The notes: generated by a model from the sequence alone, not told the origin. Positions 34,314 through 42,021 are shown, numbered from the stretch's first letter. The stretch is DNA of 44,734 bases from Pseudomonas gregormendelii (GCF_017114825.1 NZ_JADEVO010000043.1:1-44734); one strand, 5' to 3'. Translations and numbers: made by a program.

Positions 34314-35348
34314 TCAGGCGGCGGCCGCCTCTCGCAGCGGGTCGACCAGTGGCACGGCGCGTACCGAGTCACCGGGTTGCAGTTGCAGGCGCTTGGCAGT
34401 GAGACGATCGACCACCAGGCTGCCGTCCACCTGCCGCCCATGGGCCGCCGTGATCCGGCAGTTTTCCAGGCGGCGATTGTGGATCAGCCAGAGCGGCGCC
34501 TGCTCGTCCAGGCTGCCGATGGCCAGCGTCAGCGCCTGGCTTTCGCGTACCGTGCGGATGTCGGACACCGGGGCCTCGATGACCGGCCCGGCGTCAAAGA
34601 TGTCGATGTAACCCTGATGGGTAAATCCCTCGGCGCTGAGGATCCTCAGCGCCGGTTCGGTGTTCGGGTGGGCCTTGCCGATCACCGCCCGGGCCTGCTC
34701 GGTCAACAGGCAGGTGTAGAGAGGCTGGCGGGGCATCAGTTCGGCGATGAACGATTTGCTGCCCATGCCGGACAACTGGTCGGCATGGTGGAAATCCTTC
34801 CTGAAAAAGTGCCGGCCCAGGCTGTCCCAGAAGGGCGAGCAGCCATCGAGGTCGGCATGCCCCCGCAGTTCGGCAATCAGCCTGTCGCCGAACAGATGGG
34901 TGTACTCGGCCACGAACAGCAAGCGTCCCAGGGACAGCAATCTGCCGTTGCTGCCCGAGCGCAGGTCGGGGTGCAGGAACAGCGAGCAGAGTTCCGATTG
35001 CCCGGTCATCTCGTTATTCATGACCAGTGTCGGGATCTGACGCTCGATCCCCAGGTCTGGCGACGAGCTGTGGGTCATTGCGACCCGATAGTTGTACCAG
35101 GGCTCGCGCAGGCCTACGGCGCCCTTCAAGGCGCTCACGCCGACGATTTGCTGCTCGTCGTCCTCGAGCACGAACAGGTAATCGGCATCAGCGCGTTCGA
35201 CCTGCTCGGCAAAGGTGCGCCGGGCCCAGCGCACCCGGTGCGCCAGCCGATCTTCGTTGGCCGCAAGGCCGGTAAACCCGGGACCGGCCTGGCGGACCAG
35301 CGCCAGCAGGGCAGGCAAGTCGGTGGCGCTGACCGGGCGCACGATCAT
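34314..35348 (-). CDS. aruG: Arginine/ornithine N-succinyltransferase subunit, AruG-like
   Basis: This 344-residue protein of the AstA/AruFG family is the second subunit of the enzyme that succinylates arginine (or ornithine), the first step of the arginine succinyltransferase pathway. Family blocks visible are IVRPVSATDLPALL, SELCSLFLHPDLR, GCSPFWDSLGRHFF, SKSFIAELMPRQPLY and GFTHQGYIDIFDAGP. ATG at 35348 with GGGAG upstream. It follows the aruF-like gene after 46 bases. The usual aruC, aruD, aruB and aruE neighbours are missing, so this is probably a second copy; it could act on another amino acid. Confidence 0.85.
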   Translation of the reverse strand: MIVRPVSATDLPALLALVRQAGPGFTGLAANEDRLAHRVRWARRTFAEQVERADADYLFVLEDDEQQIVGVSALKGAVGLREPWYNYRVAMTHSSSPDLGIERQIPTLVMNNEMTGQSELCSLFLHPDLRSGSNGRLLSLGRLLFVAEYTHLFGDRLIAELRGHADLDGCSPFWDSLGRHFFRKDFHHADQLSGMGSKSFIAELMPRQPLYTCLLTEQARAVIGKAHPNTEPALRILSAEGFTHQGYIDIFDAGPVIEAPVSDIRTVRESQALTLAIGSLDEQAPLWLIHNRRLENCRITAAHGRQVDGSLVVDRLTAKRLQLQPGDSVRAVPLVDPLREAAAA

Positions 35349-35394
35349 TGCGGCGCTCCCGCAGCCCGTCCTGGGGTGGGTCGTCGAAGGCTGT

Positions 35395-36411
35395 TCACAG
35401 CGCGACCAAGCGGATCAGGCTGCCGGCGTGCACATTCAACGCGGCGCACAGTTGCAGGGGCAACGCCACAGGTTGCCCGGCACGCACGTCCAGGTCGGCA
35501 ACGATCGCGCGAAAGTCCCTGAGCGAGTCATTGCTGACCAGATATCGGCCGCGCGCATCGATGGCGGTAACCGGCCTGACGCTGGCAGTGAATCCCCGGG
35601 CCACCGACCGGATGGCGCAAAGAGGCGCATGCAGGGTCGGCCCACCGTCGAACAGATCGACATAATGATTGGTCTTGAAGCCCTCGCGTTCGAGAATATC
35701 GAAGGCTTCCTGGCCATCGGGATGGATGCGGCCGATGCAGGCCTGCGCAGCCTGGGGCAGCATCGGCACATAGATCGGGTAATGCGGCATGAGCTCCGCC
35801 AGGAAAGTCCGGCTTTGCAGGCCACACAGGCGCTCGGCCTCGGTGTAGGGCAGGTCGAAGAAGTGTTTGCCCACCGCATCCCAGAACGGTGAATGGCCCT
35901 CATCATCGCTGAACCCGACTATCTCGGTAATCACCGAGTCGGCAAAACGATGGCGGTGAGCGCCGATGAACATCAGGCGAGCCCGTGACAGCAATTCGCT
36001 GAACCGGCTCCCGACCAGGGTCGCCTCGACATGAAAGCCGCGCAACAAGGTGTGCCCGCTCAGGTCGTGACACAGCGACAAGGCGGGTACGGCATGTTCG
36101 ACGTTGAGTTCCCGCGAGGCGGCGGTGTAATCCCGGTGGCGCAGGCTGTAGAAGGGCGTTTCGAAACCCGCCGTGGCGAGAATTTCCGAACAGCCCATCA
36201 GGCGTTGGGTCTCGAGGTCTTCCAGCACGAAGAAGTAGTTCTGCGGTCCTTGCACGGCGGCGTCTTTTTCAAATGAATCGCAGGATCCGATAATCCGCTC
36301 GCGCAGGCGTCCGGTGTCGTCGGGCAAAGACGTGACGCCCGGCAGGCTGTCACGGGCGAGTCGTTGCAGCTGGGGCAGATCGCTCAATTCGACTGGACGC
36401 AAGACCAGCAT
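35395..36411 (-). CDS. aruF: Arginine/ornithine N-succinyltransferase subunit, AruF-like
   Basis: This 338-residue partner of the downstream AruG-like subunit shares the same fold and blocks: VLRPVELSDLPQLQ, GHSPFWDAVGKHFF, SRTFLAELMPHYPIY, GFKTNHYVDLFDGGP. A clear AGGAGTG lies 6 bases before the ATG at 36411. The two paralogous subunits form the heteromeric succinyltransferase. Absence of the other aru genes, of argR and of aot transporter genes next to it sets it apart from the canonical operon. A 9-base-stem hairpin lies in its leader. Confidence 0.85.
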   Translation of the reverse strand: MLVLRPVELSDLPQLQRLARDSLPGVTSLPDDTGRLRERIIGSCDSFEKDAAVQGPQNYFFVLEDLETQRLMGCSEILATAGFETPFYSLRHRDYTAASRELNVEHAVPALSLCHDLSGHTLLRGFHVEATLVGSRFSELLSRARLMFIGAHRHRFADSVITEIVGFSDDEGHSPFWDAVGKHFFDLPYTEAERLCGLQSRTFLAELMPHYPIYVPMLPQAAQACIGRIHPDGQEAFDILEREGFKTNHYVDLFDGGPTLHAPLCAIRSVARGFTASVRPVTAIDARGRYLVSNDSLRDFRAIVADLDVRAGQPVALPLQLCAALNVHAGSLIRLVAL

Positions 36412-36432
36412 GGATGCACTCCTGTATCAAAG

Positions 36433-36455
36433 GGTCGGGTGACAAGCACCCGACC
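36433..36455 (-). promoter_or_regulatory. Hairpin in the aruF-like leader
   Basis: GGTCGGGTG (36433-36441) and CACCCGACC (36447-36455) form a perfect 9-base stem with a 5-base loop, ending about 21 bases before the aruF start and just upstream of its ribosome site. It could control translation or be a binding site for a dimeric protein. There is no T-tract, so it is not a terminator. Confidence 0.45.
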
Positions 36456-36497
36456 TGACTGTCACTGTCGGTTTCCACGCATTGCAGGGGCGGCTCA

Positions 36498-36513
36498 CCT
36501 GATCGGTATCAGG
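36498..36513. promoter_or_regulatory. Palindrome CCTGAT-CGGT-ATCAGG
   Basis: A perfect 6-base inverted repeat with a 4-base centre lies about 90 bases upstream of the aruF-like start. It is a candidate operator; I do not recognise the regulator, and it does not fit the ArgR pattern. Confidence 0.35.
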
Positions 36514-36650
36514 CGCCACTGTTCATGTTTTTCAGCTTTTCACGACGCTGGCAGGGTCCCGGCGAGTCGTTAAACGCGCTGAGGCCGGCAGCGCTATGCC
36601 ACAAAGATCACGGGGTGAAGGAGGTCATTATTCTGAAGATTCAGAGAGGG

Positions 36651-36678
36651 CATCCGGGCTCCTGCTGGATGTTTTTTC
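36651..36678 (+). terminator. Possible intrinsic terminator, plus orientation
   Basis: CATCC (36651-36655) and GGATG (36667-36671) form a 5-base stem followed at once by TTTTTT (36672-36677). No plus-strand gene ends here, so it may terminate an unannotated RNA running antiparallel to the aruF leader. The 519-base gap 36412-36930 otherwise contains no supported gene, though an AGGAGG at about 36619 precedes a poor ATT/ATG-poor frame. Confidence 0.4.
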
Positions 36679-36789
36679 GTTTAATTCACAGGTTGATGGA
36701 TCCAGTATTTATGCAACGCGCCGTGGCTGTCTAGTGATTTTTTCAAGGCTTTTTGCTCCCTTGAATACGGCCTGAGGCCTGTCAGTAAA

Positions 36790-36822
36790 GGCCTACAGGC
36801 ATGGTCGTAGTTCGTGTAGGCC
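36790..36822. promoter_or_regulatory. Inverted repeat GGCCTACA-N17-TGTAGGCC
   Basis: Exact 8-base arms at 36790-36797 and 36815-36822 lie about 110 bases before the phosphatase-like/cobF pair. It is a candidate operator or RNA hairpin. No cobalamin riboswitch boxes could be identified around it. Confidence 0.35.
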
Positions 36823-36930
36823 ACTTGCCAATCCGTGTGTCAGACACTGCCGTCTTGCACCCAAGAAAACGCCTGCAGACAAGCTGCAGCGTGTTACCGT
36901 TTCCTGACTTTTTGCAGCGAGCATTCCCAA

Positions 36931-37506
36931 GTGCGGGCGACCCGTTTGACCTTGATCTGCCATGCGAGAACCGTCGCACAAAAGTTGGCGCGGTTTCCTA
37001 CAAATGAGCCGTTGGAAATGGATTGGCAATCTGCACAGGGCTCCCGCAGTCGCCAATTCAAAACTTCGTCAAGACTCCTGTCTGCCCCGGAGCTGCGTGC
37101 ACGGCAAACCGCTGGTTTGTTCGGTCGTAAAGTGGAGACTGTGGAGGCGCTGCGCGACTGCGACTTCGGTCGGTGGTGCGGCGCGCAGATTGATGACGTG
37201 CACGAGTCCGAACCCCAGGCGCTGCAGGCCTGGCTACAGAATCCTGATTCGGCCCCCCATGGCGGCGAATCGGTCGCCGCGCTCACTCGCCGGGTGGCGG
37301 CCTGGCTGACCGCGCTTGAGGCGACACCCGGGCACATAGTGGCGGTCACCCATCCGTTCGTGATTCGTGCGGCGTTGACCTGGGCCCTGCAAAGCTCGGC
37401 GTTTAACCAGATTGATGTTGAACCGCTGTCGATCGTCGAGTTGCGGTTCAACGGGCGCTGGCGTTTTCGTTTAACAGGCGTGGGGCATGAGGAATCGCAG
37501 CCATGA
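36931..37506 (+). CDS. Histidine-phosphatase-like protein next to cobF
   Basis: This 191-residue phosphoglycerate-mutase-like protein begins (GTG at 36931) with TRLTLICHARTVAQK, where the family has LxxxRHGxT. His11 is kept, but the preceding Arg is Cys10. Further family features are SAPELRARQTA, ALRDCDFGRWCG, GGESVAALTRRV and a second His141 in VAVTHPFVIRA. The ATG of cobF lies inside its stop (ATGA), so the two are co-translated. CobC-like alpha-ribazole phosphatases belong to this superfamily, so a cobalamin role is plausible, but the changed RHG motif makes catalysis uncertain. The longer frame to 36835 starts at a poorly supported GTG. Confidence 0.75.
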   Translation: MRATRLTLICHARTVAQKLARFPTNEPLEMDWQSAQGSRSRQFKTSSRLLSAPELRARQTAGLFGRKVETVEALRDCDFGRWCGAQIDDVHESEPQALQAWLQNPDSAPHGGESVAALTRRVAAWLTALEATPGHIVAVTHPFVIRAALTWALQSSAFNQIDVEPLSIVELRFNGRWRFRLTGVGHEESQP

Positions 37507-38258
37507 AAAAACTCCTGGTGATTGGCATCGGCGCCGGCAACCCTGACTACATCACCCTGCAGGCGGTCAAGGCGCTGAATAGCGCCGATGTGTTTTTCCT
37601 CATGGACAAGGGTCAGAGCAAGGACAAACTCATCGACCTGCGGCGCGACATCTGCGAGCGCTACATTACCCACAAGGCCTATCGTTTCGTCGAGGCCCCA
37701 AGTCCCGAGCGGGAGCGGGGAGAGGTGGACTACAGGGCCAGCGTGGAAGACCTGAACCTGGCCAGGCAGTCGACCTTTGAGCGGCTGATCCATGAGCAGA
37801 TGGCCGACGACGAGTGTGCGGGTTTCCTGGTGTGGGGCGATCCGGCGTTGTACGACAGCACCATCAGGATCCTCCAGGCGATCCTCGATTCGGGCCGCTG
37901 TGAGTTCGAGTTTGAAGTCATCCCCGGGATCACCAGCGTCCAGGCCCTGTGCGCCCGGCATAAGGTGCCACTCAATCGCATTGGCCAGTCCATCGAAATC
38001 ACCACCGGGCGTCGTCTGGCGGCGGGGCAGGTAAGCGATGCCGACAGCCTGGTGGTGATGCTCGACGCCCAGGATGCCTACCACCAGGTGGCAGATCCGC
38101 AGACCGAGATTTACTGGGGTGCTTATCTGGGGACGCCGGATGAGCTGCTGATCCACGGCAAGCTCGAGGACGTGGCGCAGGAAATCGAGCGGGTGCGCAA
38201 GGCGGCTCGGTTGGCCAATGGGTGGATCATGGATACCTACCTGTTGCGCAAGCCTTGA
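37503..38258 (+). CDS. cobF: Precorrin-6A synthase (deacetylating)
   Basis: This 251-residue SAM-dependent tetrapyrrole methylase is CobF, which methylates C-1 and removes the acetyl side chain in aerobic cobalamin synthesis. Seen are LLVIGIGAGNPDYITLQAV at the N-terminus (SAM pocket), the mid-protein LVWGDPALYDSTIRI and EVIPGITSVQALCA, all typical of CbiF/CobF-type methylases. The ATG at 37503 overlaps the preceding phosphatase-like gene as ATGA. No other cob genes are adjacent. It converges with the ftrA-like gene, with one base between the stops. Confidence 0.92.
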   Translation: MKKLLVIGIGAGNPDYITLQAVKALNSADVFFLMDKGQSKDKLIDLRRDICERYITHKAYRFVEAPSPERERGEVDYRASVEDLNLARQSTFERLIHEQMADDECAGFLVWGDPALYDSTIRILQAILDSGRCEFEFEVIPGITSVQALCARHKVPLNRIGQSIEITTGRRLAAGQVSDADSLVVMLDAQDAYHQVADPQTEIYWGAYLGTPDELLIHGKLEDVAQEIERVRKAARLANGWIMDTYLLRKP

Positions 38259-38259
38259 G

Positions 38260-39252
38260 TCAGGCGCCGTCCATGCCTGCCCCTTCGCGAGCAAGCCCAC
38301 GCCCAAACCGCTCCCGATACACCGATGGCGGCACCCCCACGACACTGCGAAACGCCACCCTGAAGCTTTCTACCGACCGGTAACCGCAGCGCTCGGCAAT
38401 CTGCTCGGTATTCTCCCGGGTGCCTTCCAGCAACTCCCGCGCCCGACCCACCCGTTCATGTTGCAGCCAGGCCTTGGGCGACAGGCCGGTGGCTTCGGTG
38501 AAGCGGCGCAGGAAGGTGCGCTCGCTCATGGCCGCTTCACTGGCCAGGTCGCGCACCTCCAGCGGCTGGTGCACGCGCTCGCGGGCCCATTGCATCACCC
38601 GCGAAAGATCACTGCGCGCCGCCACACTGACCGGCGCCGGAATGAATTGCGCCTGGCCGCCGGTGCGTTGCGGCGACATCACCAGGCGCCGCGCCACCGA
38701 GTTGGCGACCTGGGTACCGAAGTCCCGGGCCACCAGGTGCAGGCAGGCATCGATACCGGCGGCACTGCCGGCCGAGGTGATCAGTTGGCCTGCATCGACA
38801 TACAGCACCTGCGGGTCCACCAGAATCTCGGGAAAGCGCTCAGCCAGCTCGCTGCTGTAGCGCCAATGGGTGGTGGCGCTGTGGCCGTTGAGCAAGCCGG
38901 TGGCCGCCAGCACGAACACCCCCGAGCAGATCGACAACAACCGTGCGCCCCGTGCATGGGCCTGGCGCAAGGCCGTCAACAGCGCCTCGGGTACCGGGGC
39001 ACTGCGGTCGCGCCAGCCAGGGATGATGATGGTGCGGGCCTCTTGCAGCAGCTCCATGCCGCCATCGGCCAGCACCCGGATACCGCCCGTGGCGCGCATC
39101 GGGCCCGGGTCGACGGCGACAATGCAGTGGGTGTACCAGGGGAAATCGAACTCCGGCCGGGCAAGGCCGAAGATCTCCACGGCAATGCCGAACTCGAATG
39201 TGCACAGGCCATCGTAGGCCAGGATCGCGACCGATCCAGGGGCGGAATGCAT
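38260..39252 (-). CDS. ftrA: FtrA/GlxA-type AraC family transcriptional regulator
   Basis: This 330-residue regulator has an N-terminal DJ-1/PfpI-like domain (SVAILAYDGLCTFEFGIAVE, LLSICSGVFVLAATGLL) and a C-terminal AraC double helix-turn-helix (SERTFLRRFTEATGLSPKAW, IAERCGYRSVESFRVAFR). The ATG at 39252 is chosen because it directly precedes the conserved N-terminus; the frame is open to 39387. It is divergent from the rhodanese gene at 39354, a pairing seen in other pseudomonads, so it probably controls that gene. Its last codons coincide with a REP-like sequence (see 38279). Confidence 0.85.
   Translation of the reverse strand: MHSAPGSVAILAYDGLCTFEFGIAVEIFGLARPEFDFPWYTHCIVAVDPGPMRATGGIRVLADGGMELLQEARTIIIPGWRDRSAPVPEALLTALRQAHARGARLLSICSGVFVLAATGLLNGHSATTHWRYSSELAERFPEILVDPQVLYVDAGQLITSAGSAAGIDACLHLVARDFGTQVANSVARRLVMSPQRTGGQAQFIPAPVSVAARSDLSRVMQWARERVHQPLEVRDLASEAAMSERTFLRRFTEATGLSPKAWLQHERVGRARELLEGTRENTEQIAERCGYRSVESFRVAFRSVVGVPPSVYRERFGRGLAREGAGMDGA
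38279..38300. repeat. REP-like sequence within the ftrA 3' end
   Basis: CCCCTTCGCGAGCAAGCCCAC is the reverse complement of the common Pseudomonas lead-in GTGGGCTTGCTCGCGAAGG. Here it encodes the C-terminal GRGLAREGAG of the regulator, so a repeat appears to have become the end of the coding sequence. Confidence 0.55.
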
Positions 39253-39353
39253 TTGGCGGAAAATTCCCGGTAAGTGTCTTGTGCGCCACTGTAGCCCGAA
39301 GCTTGCCGTCGATAAAGTCATCCCACACCCCTCAACACCCAGGAGTACTGCCC

Positions 39354-39788
39354 ATGACCAGCCTCGTTCGTGAAATCCCCGCTGCACCCTCGGCCATCGC
39401 CCTCATGCATTTCAGCAATCGCCTGACCTTCGAGACTGATTGCTCCGACGTCTACGGCAGCCAGGCGGCCGGTGAAATGGATTTCATCCTGGTCGACGTC
39501 CGCGGGCCACGGGCGTTCGAGCGCGGTCATGTGCCGGGGGCGATCAATATCCCAGGGCGATTGCTCACGGCTGAAAGCCTGGCGCACTACCCCAAAACCA
39601 GCCTGTTTGTGGTCTATTGCGCCGGCCCGCATTGCAATGGCGCGAACAAGGCTGCCGTGAAGCTGGCCGCGTTGGATTACCCGGTCAAGGAGATGATCGG
39701 CGGGGTGACCGGATGGCTGGATGAGGGATTTGCCCTGAATGTTGCCGTGCCGCGCATCGTCACCCCGGGCCTTGGCTGCGAATGTTGA
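39354..39788 (+). CDS. Rhodanese-like domain protein
   Basis: This 144-residue single rhodanese domain has LVDVRGPRAFERGHVPGAINIP (DVR and GHVPGA blocks) and the active-site loop VVYCAGPHCNGA with Cys89. A GGVTGWLDEGF block and a C-terminal GLGCEC Cys pair follow. AGGAG lies 8 bases before the ATG at 39354. It probably carries persulfide sulfur or senses it; the physiological donor is unknown. It is transcribed away from the FtrA-type regulator, sharing about a 100-base intergenic region. Confidence 0.87.
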   Translation: MTSLVREIPAAPSAIALMHFSNRLTFETDCSDVYGSQAAGEMDFILVDVRGPRAFERGHVPGAINIPGRLLTAESLAHYPKTSLFVVYCAGPHCNGANKAAVKLAALDYPVKEMIGGVTGWLDEGFALNVAVPRIVTPGLGCEC

Positions 39789-39881
39789 GCCCGCCAGCAA
39801 CCCGATAAGTGCACCGCGCCACCCGGCCATTTGGCCAGTTGGCGCGGATCTTCCACACCGGATCATCACGCTGATCATTCT

Positions 39882-39923
39882 TGCTGTGTTCTTGTAAATA
39901 TTTGTCGCCTGGACGTAATTTAA
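39882..39923 (+). promoter_or_regulatory. Predicted ArgR operator
   Basis: TGTCGC at 39903-39908, eight bases, AA at 39917-39918 and five more bases reproduce the Pseudomonas ArgR half-site TGTCGC-N8-AA-N5. Exactly 21 bases upstream, TGCTGT (39882) with AA at 39896-39897 forms a weaker half-site in direct repeat, the arrangement ArgR binds. It ends about 100 bases before the AotJ-like gene. A TAGACT -10-like box lies at 39939-39944. Confidence 0.65.
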
Positions 39924-39954
39924 CGGCTTGTAGCCGCTCTAGACTGCCGGCCAC

Positions 39955-39974
39955 TTCGGTTTTTTCCAACCGAA
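39955..39974 (+). promoter_or_regulatory. Hairpin in the leader of the AotJ-like gene
   Basis: TTCGGTT (39955-39961) and AACCGAA (39968-39974) form a 7-base stem with a 6-base loop about 50 bases before the start codon. It could stabilise the transcript or attenuate it; a T-tract is in the loop, not after the stem. Confidence 0.4.
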
Positions 39975-40025
39975 AGCGACCAATCGAACGCTGCCAATAA
40001 AAACCTCCGCACACAGGAGTTGTGA

Positions 40026-40805
40026 ATGAAGAAGCTAGTGATGTTCGGTGCCCTGGCACTGTCGATGCTGTCCCTCGGCGCCGTGGCTGATGACGCCAAG
40101 CCGATCCGTATCGGTATCGAAGCCGGCTACCCGCCATTTTCCATGAAGACACCTGACGGCAAACTCACCGGTTTTGACGTGGATATCGGCGACGCATTGT
40201 GCGAGCAGATGAAGGTCAAGTGCACCTGGGTCGAGCAGGAGTTCGATGGCCTGATCCCGGCGCTGAAGGTCAAGAAAATCGACGCCATCCTGTCGTCCAT
40301 GACCATCACCGACGACCGCAAGAAGAACGTCGATTTCACCATCAAGTACTACCACACCCCGGCACGCTTCGTGATGAAGGAGGGCAGCGAGGTCAAGGAT
40401 CCGCTGACCGAACTCAAGGGCAAGAAAGTCGGTGTGCTGCGCGCCAGTACGCATGACCGCTTCGCCACTGAAGTGCTGCAGCCTGCCGGCATCATCCTGG
40501 TGCGCTACGGTTCGCAGCAGGAAGCCAACCTGGACATGGTGTCCGGTCGCCTCGACGCGATGCTGGCCGACTCGGTCAACCTGGACGACGGTTTCCTGAA
40601 AACCGACGCAGGCAAGGGCTTCGCGTTTGTCGGCCCCACCTACGAAGACGCCAAGTATTTCGGCGGCGGCGCAGGTATTGCAGTGCGCAAGGGCGATACG
40701 CAACTGGCGGAAAAATTCAACACCGCCATCACCGAGATCCGCGCCAACGGCAAGTACAAGCAAGTGCAGGACAAGTATTTCGATTTTGACGTTTACGGTC
40801 ATTAA
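40026..40805 (+). CDS. Periplasmic amino-acid-binding protein, AotJ-like
   Basis: This 259-residue SBP_bac_3 protein has a Sec signal peptide (cut after about residue 21, AVA-DD). Its mature part is very close in pattern to AotJ, the arginine/ornithine-binding protein of P. aeruginosa: RIGIEAGYPPFSMKTPDG, DILSSMTITDDRKK-type block, FAFVGPTYEDAKYFGGG and DKYFDFDVYGH. GGAG-type ribosome site upstream of the ATG. No permease or ATPase genes (aotQ, aotM, aotP) follow, so it must use a transporter encoded elsewhere or sense its ligand. An ArgR-type operator upstream supports an arginine-linked role. Confidence 0.85.
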   Translation: MKKLVMFGALALSMLSLGAVADDAKPIRIGIEAGYPPFSMKTPDGKLTGFDVDIGDALCEQMKVKCTWVEQEFDGLIPALKVKKIDAILSSMTITDDRKKNVDFTIKYYHTPARFVMKEGSEVKDPLTELKGKKVGVLRASTHDRFATEVLQPAGIILVRYGSQQEANLDMVSGRLDAMLADSVNLDDGFLKTDAGKGFAFVGPTYEDAKYFGGGAGIAVRKGDTQLAEKFNTAITEIRANGKYKQVQDKYFDFDVYGH

Positions 40806-40823
40806 TCAAACCGATTAAAAAAG

Positions 40824-40856
40824 TGGCAACCGTTAGCGCGGTTGCCATTTTTTTTT
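40824..40856 (+). terminator. Strong intrinsic terminator between AotJ-like and AotO-like genes
   Basis: TGGCAACCG (40824-40832) and CGGTTGCCA (40839-40847) form a perfect 9-base stem with a 6-base loop, followed by nine T residues. It should stop most transcripts after the binding protein gene, leaving lower read-through into the downstream gene. Confidence 0.85.
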
Positions 40857-40875
40857 GCAAACGCAGGAGTTCTTC

Positions 40876-41988
40876 ATGCAACGCATCGACCATTCACTGC
40901 CCTGGAGCCACCTGGGCACCGAACGCACCCTCAGTGTATTTCGTTATGGCGAGGGCACGCGCAAGGTGTACATCCAGGCCAGCCTGCATGCCGATGAATT
41001 GCCGGGCATGCGTACCGCCTGGGAATTGAAAAAGCGCCTGGGCGAACTCGAGGCCCGGGGGCAGCTGCAAGGGGTGATCGAACTGGTGCCGGTGGCCAAC
41101 CCGATTGGCCTCGATCAGCATGTGCAAGGCAGTCATATGGGCCGCTTTGAACTGGGCAGCGGCAAGAACTTCAACCGTTCGTTCGTCGAACTGAGCGCAC
41201 CGGTCGGGCAGTTGATCGGTGAGCGGTTGGGCACCGATGCCGGCGCCAATATCGCCCTGATTCGCCAGGCCATGGTCCAGGTGCTGGACGGCTTGCCCGC
41301 CCCCATGTCGCAACTCGAAGCCATGCATCGCCTGCTGCTGCGCCATGCCTGCGATGCCGACATTACCCTCGACCTGCATTGCGATTTCGAGGCGGCGATT
41401 CACCTGTATGCCTTGCCGCAACACTGGCCGCAGTGGCAGTCCCTCGCGTCGCGATTGCAGGCCGGTGTGGCACTGCTCTGCGAAGATTCCGGTGGCAGTT
41501 CGTTCGACGAGTCCTGTTCGTCGCCCTGGTTGCGCCTGGCGCGGGCGTTCCCTGAAGCGGCTATTCCACCTGCCAACTTGGCCACCACCCTGGAACTGGG
41601 GAGCATGGGCGACACCCGGGTCGATCAGGCACAGGCCAATTGCGAGGCAATACTGGGCTTTCTCGCCGAGCAGGGTGTGATCAATGGCCAATGGCCGGCA
41701 GCACCGGACACATGCTGTGAAGGCATGCCGTTCGAGGGCACCGAGTATCTGTTTGCGCCTCATCATGGCGTGGTGAGCTTTTTGCGCGAAGCGGGCGAGT
41801 GGGTTGAAAAGGGCGATCCTTTGTTCGAAGTGGTGGACCCGTTGAATGATCGGGCTACCACGGTGTGTGCCGGGACCAGTGGCGTATTGTTCGCCATTGA
41901 TCGCGGGCGGTACACCCAGCCCGGGACATGGCAGGCGAAGGTGGCGGGGCGCGAGCCGATTCGGGTCGGGAAGTTGATCAACGACTGA
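40876..41988 (+). CDS. AotO-like succinylglutamate desuccinylase/aspartoacylase family protein
   Basis: This 370-residue zinc-dependent deacylase of the AstE/AspA family has SLHADELPGM with the metal-binding His and Glu, VPVANPIGLDQHVQGSHMGR and LDLHCDFEAAIHLYAL. A C-terminal beta domain carries HHGVVSFLREAGEWVEKGDP. The N-terminal pattern RIDHSLPWSHLGTERTLSVF matches AotO, encoded in the arginine/ornithine transport operon of P. aeruginosa. AGGAGT precedes the ATG at 40876 by 5 bases. It follows the AotJ-like gene after a strong terminator. Its reaction in this context is unknown; N-acyl-amino-acid hydrolysis is the family default. Confidence 0.82.
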   Translation: MQRIDHSLPWSHLGTERTLSVFRYGEGTRKVYIQASLHADELPGMRTAWELKKRLGELEARGQLQGVIELVPVANPIGLDQHVQGSHMGRFELGSGKNFNRSFVELSAPVGQLIGERLGTDAGANIALIRQAMVQVLDGLPAPMSQLEAMHRLLLRHACDADITLDLHCDFEAAIHLYALPQHWPQWQSLASRLQAGVALLCEDSGGSSFDESCSSPWLRLARAFPEAAIPPANLATTLELGSMGDTRVDQAQANCEAILGFLAEQGVINGQWPAAPDTCCEGMPFEGTEYLFAPHHGVVSFLREAGEWVEKGDPLFEVVDPLNDRATTVCAGTSGVLFAIDRGRYTQPGTWQAKVAGREPIRVGKLIND

Positions 41989-42021
41989 TAGCCCGGTTCT
42001 GCGGTGGGTGCAAGTCCGCTT

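Noticed and set aside
36525..36734. Short plus-strand frame preceded by AGGAGG near 36619
   Set aside because: The codon after the ribosome-like site is ATT, the frame spans a likely terminator and the product shows no domain.
36680..36930. Cobalamin riboswitch before the phosphatase-like gene and cobF
   Set aside because: The conserved B12-box and GCCACTG arrangement could not be found; only a simple inverted repeat is present.
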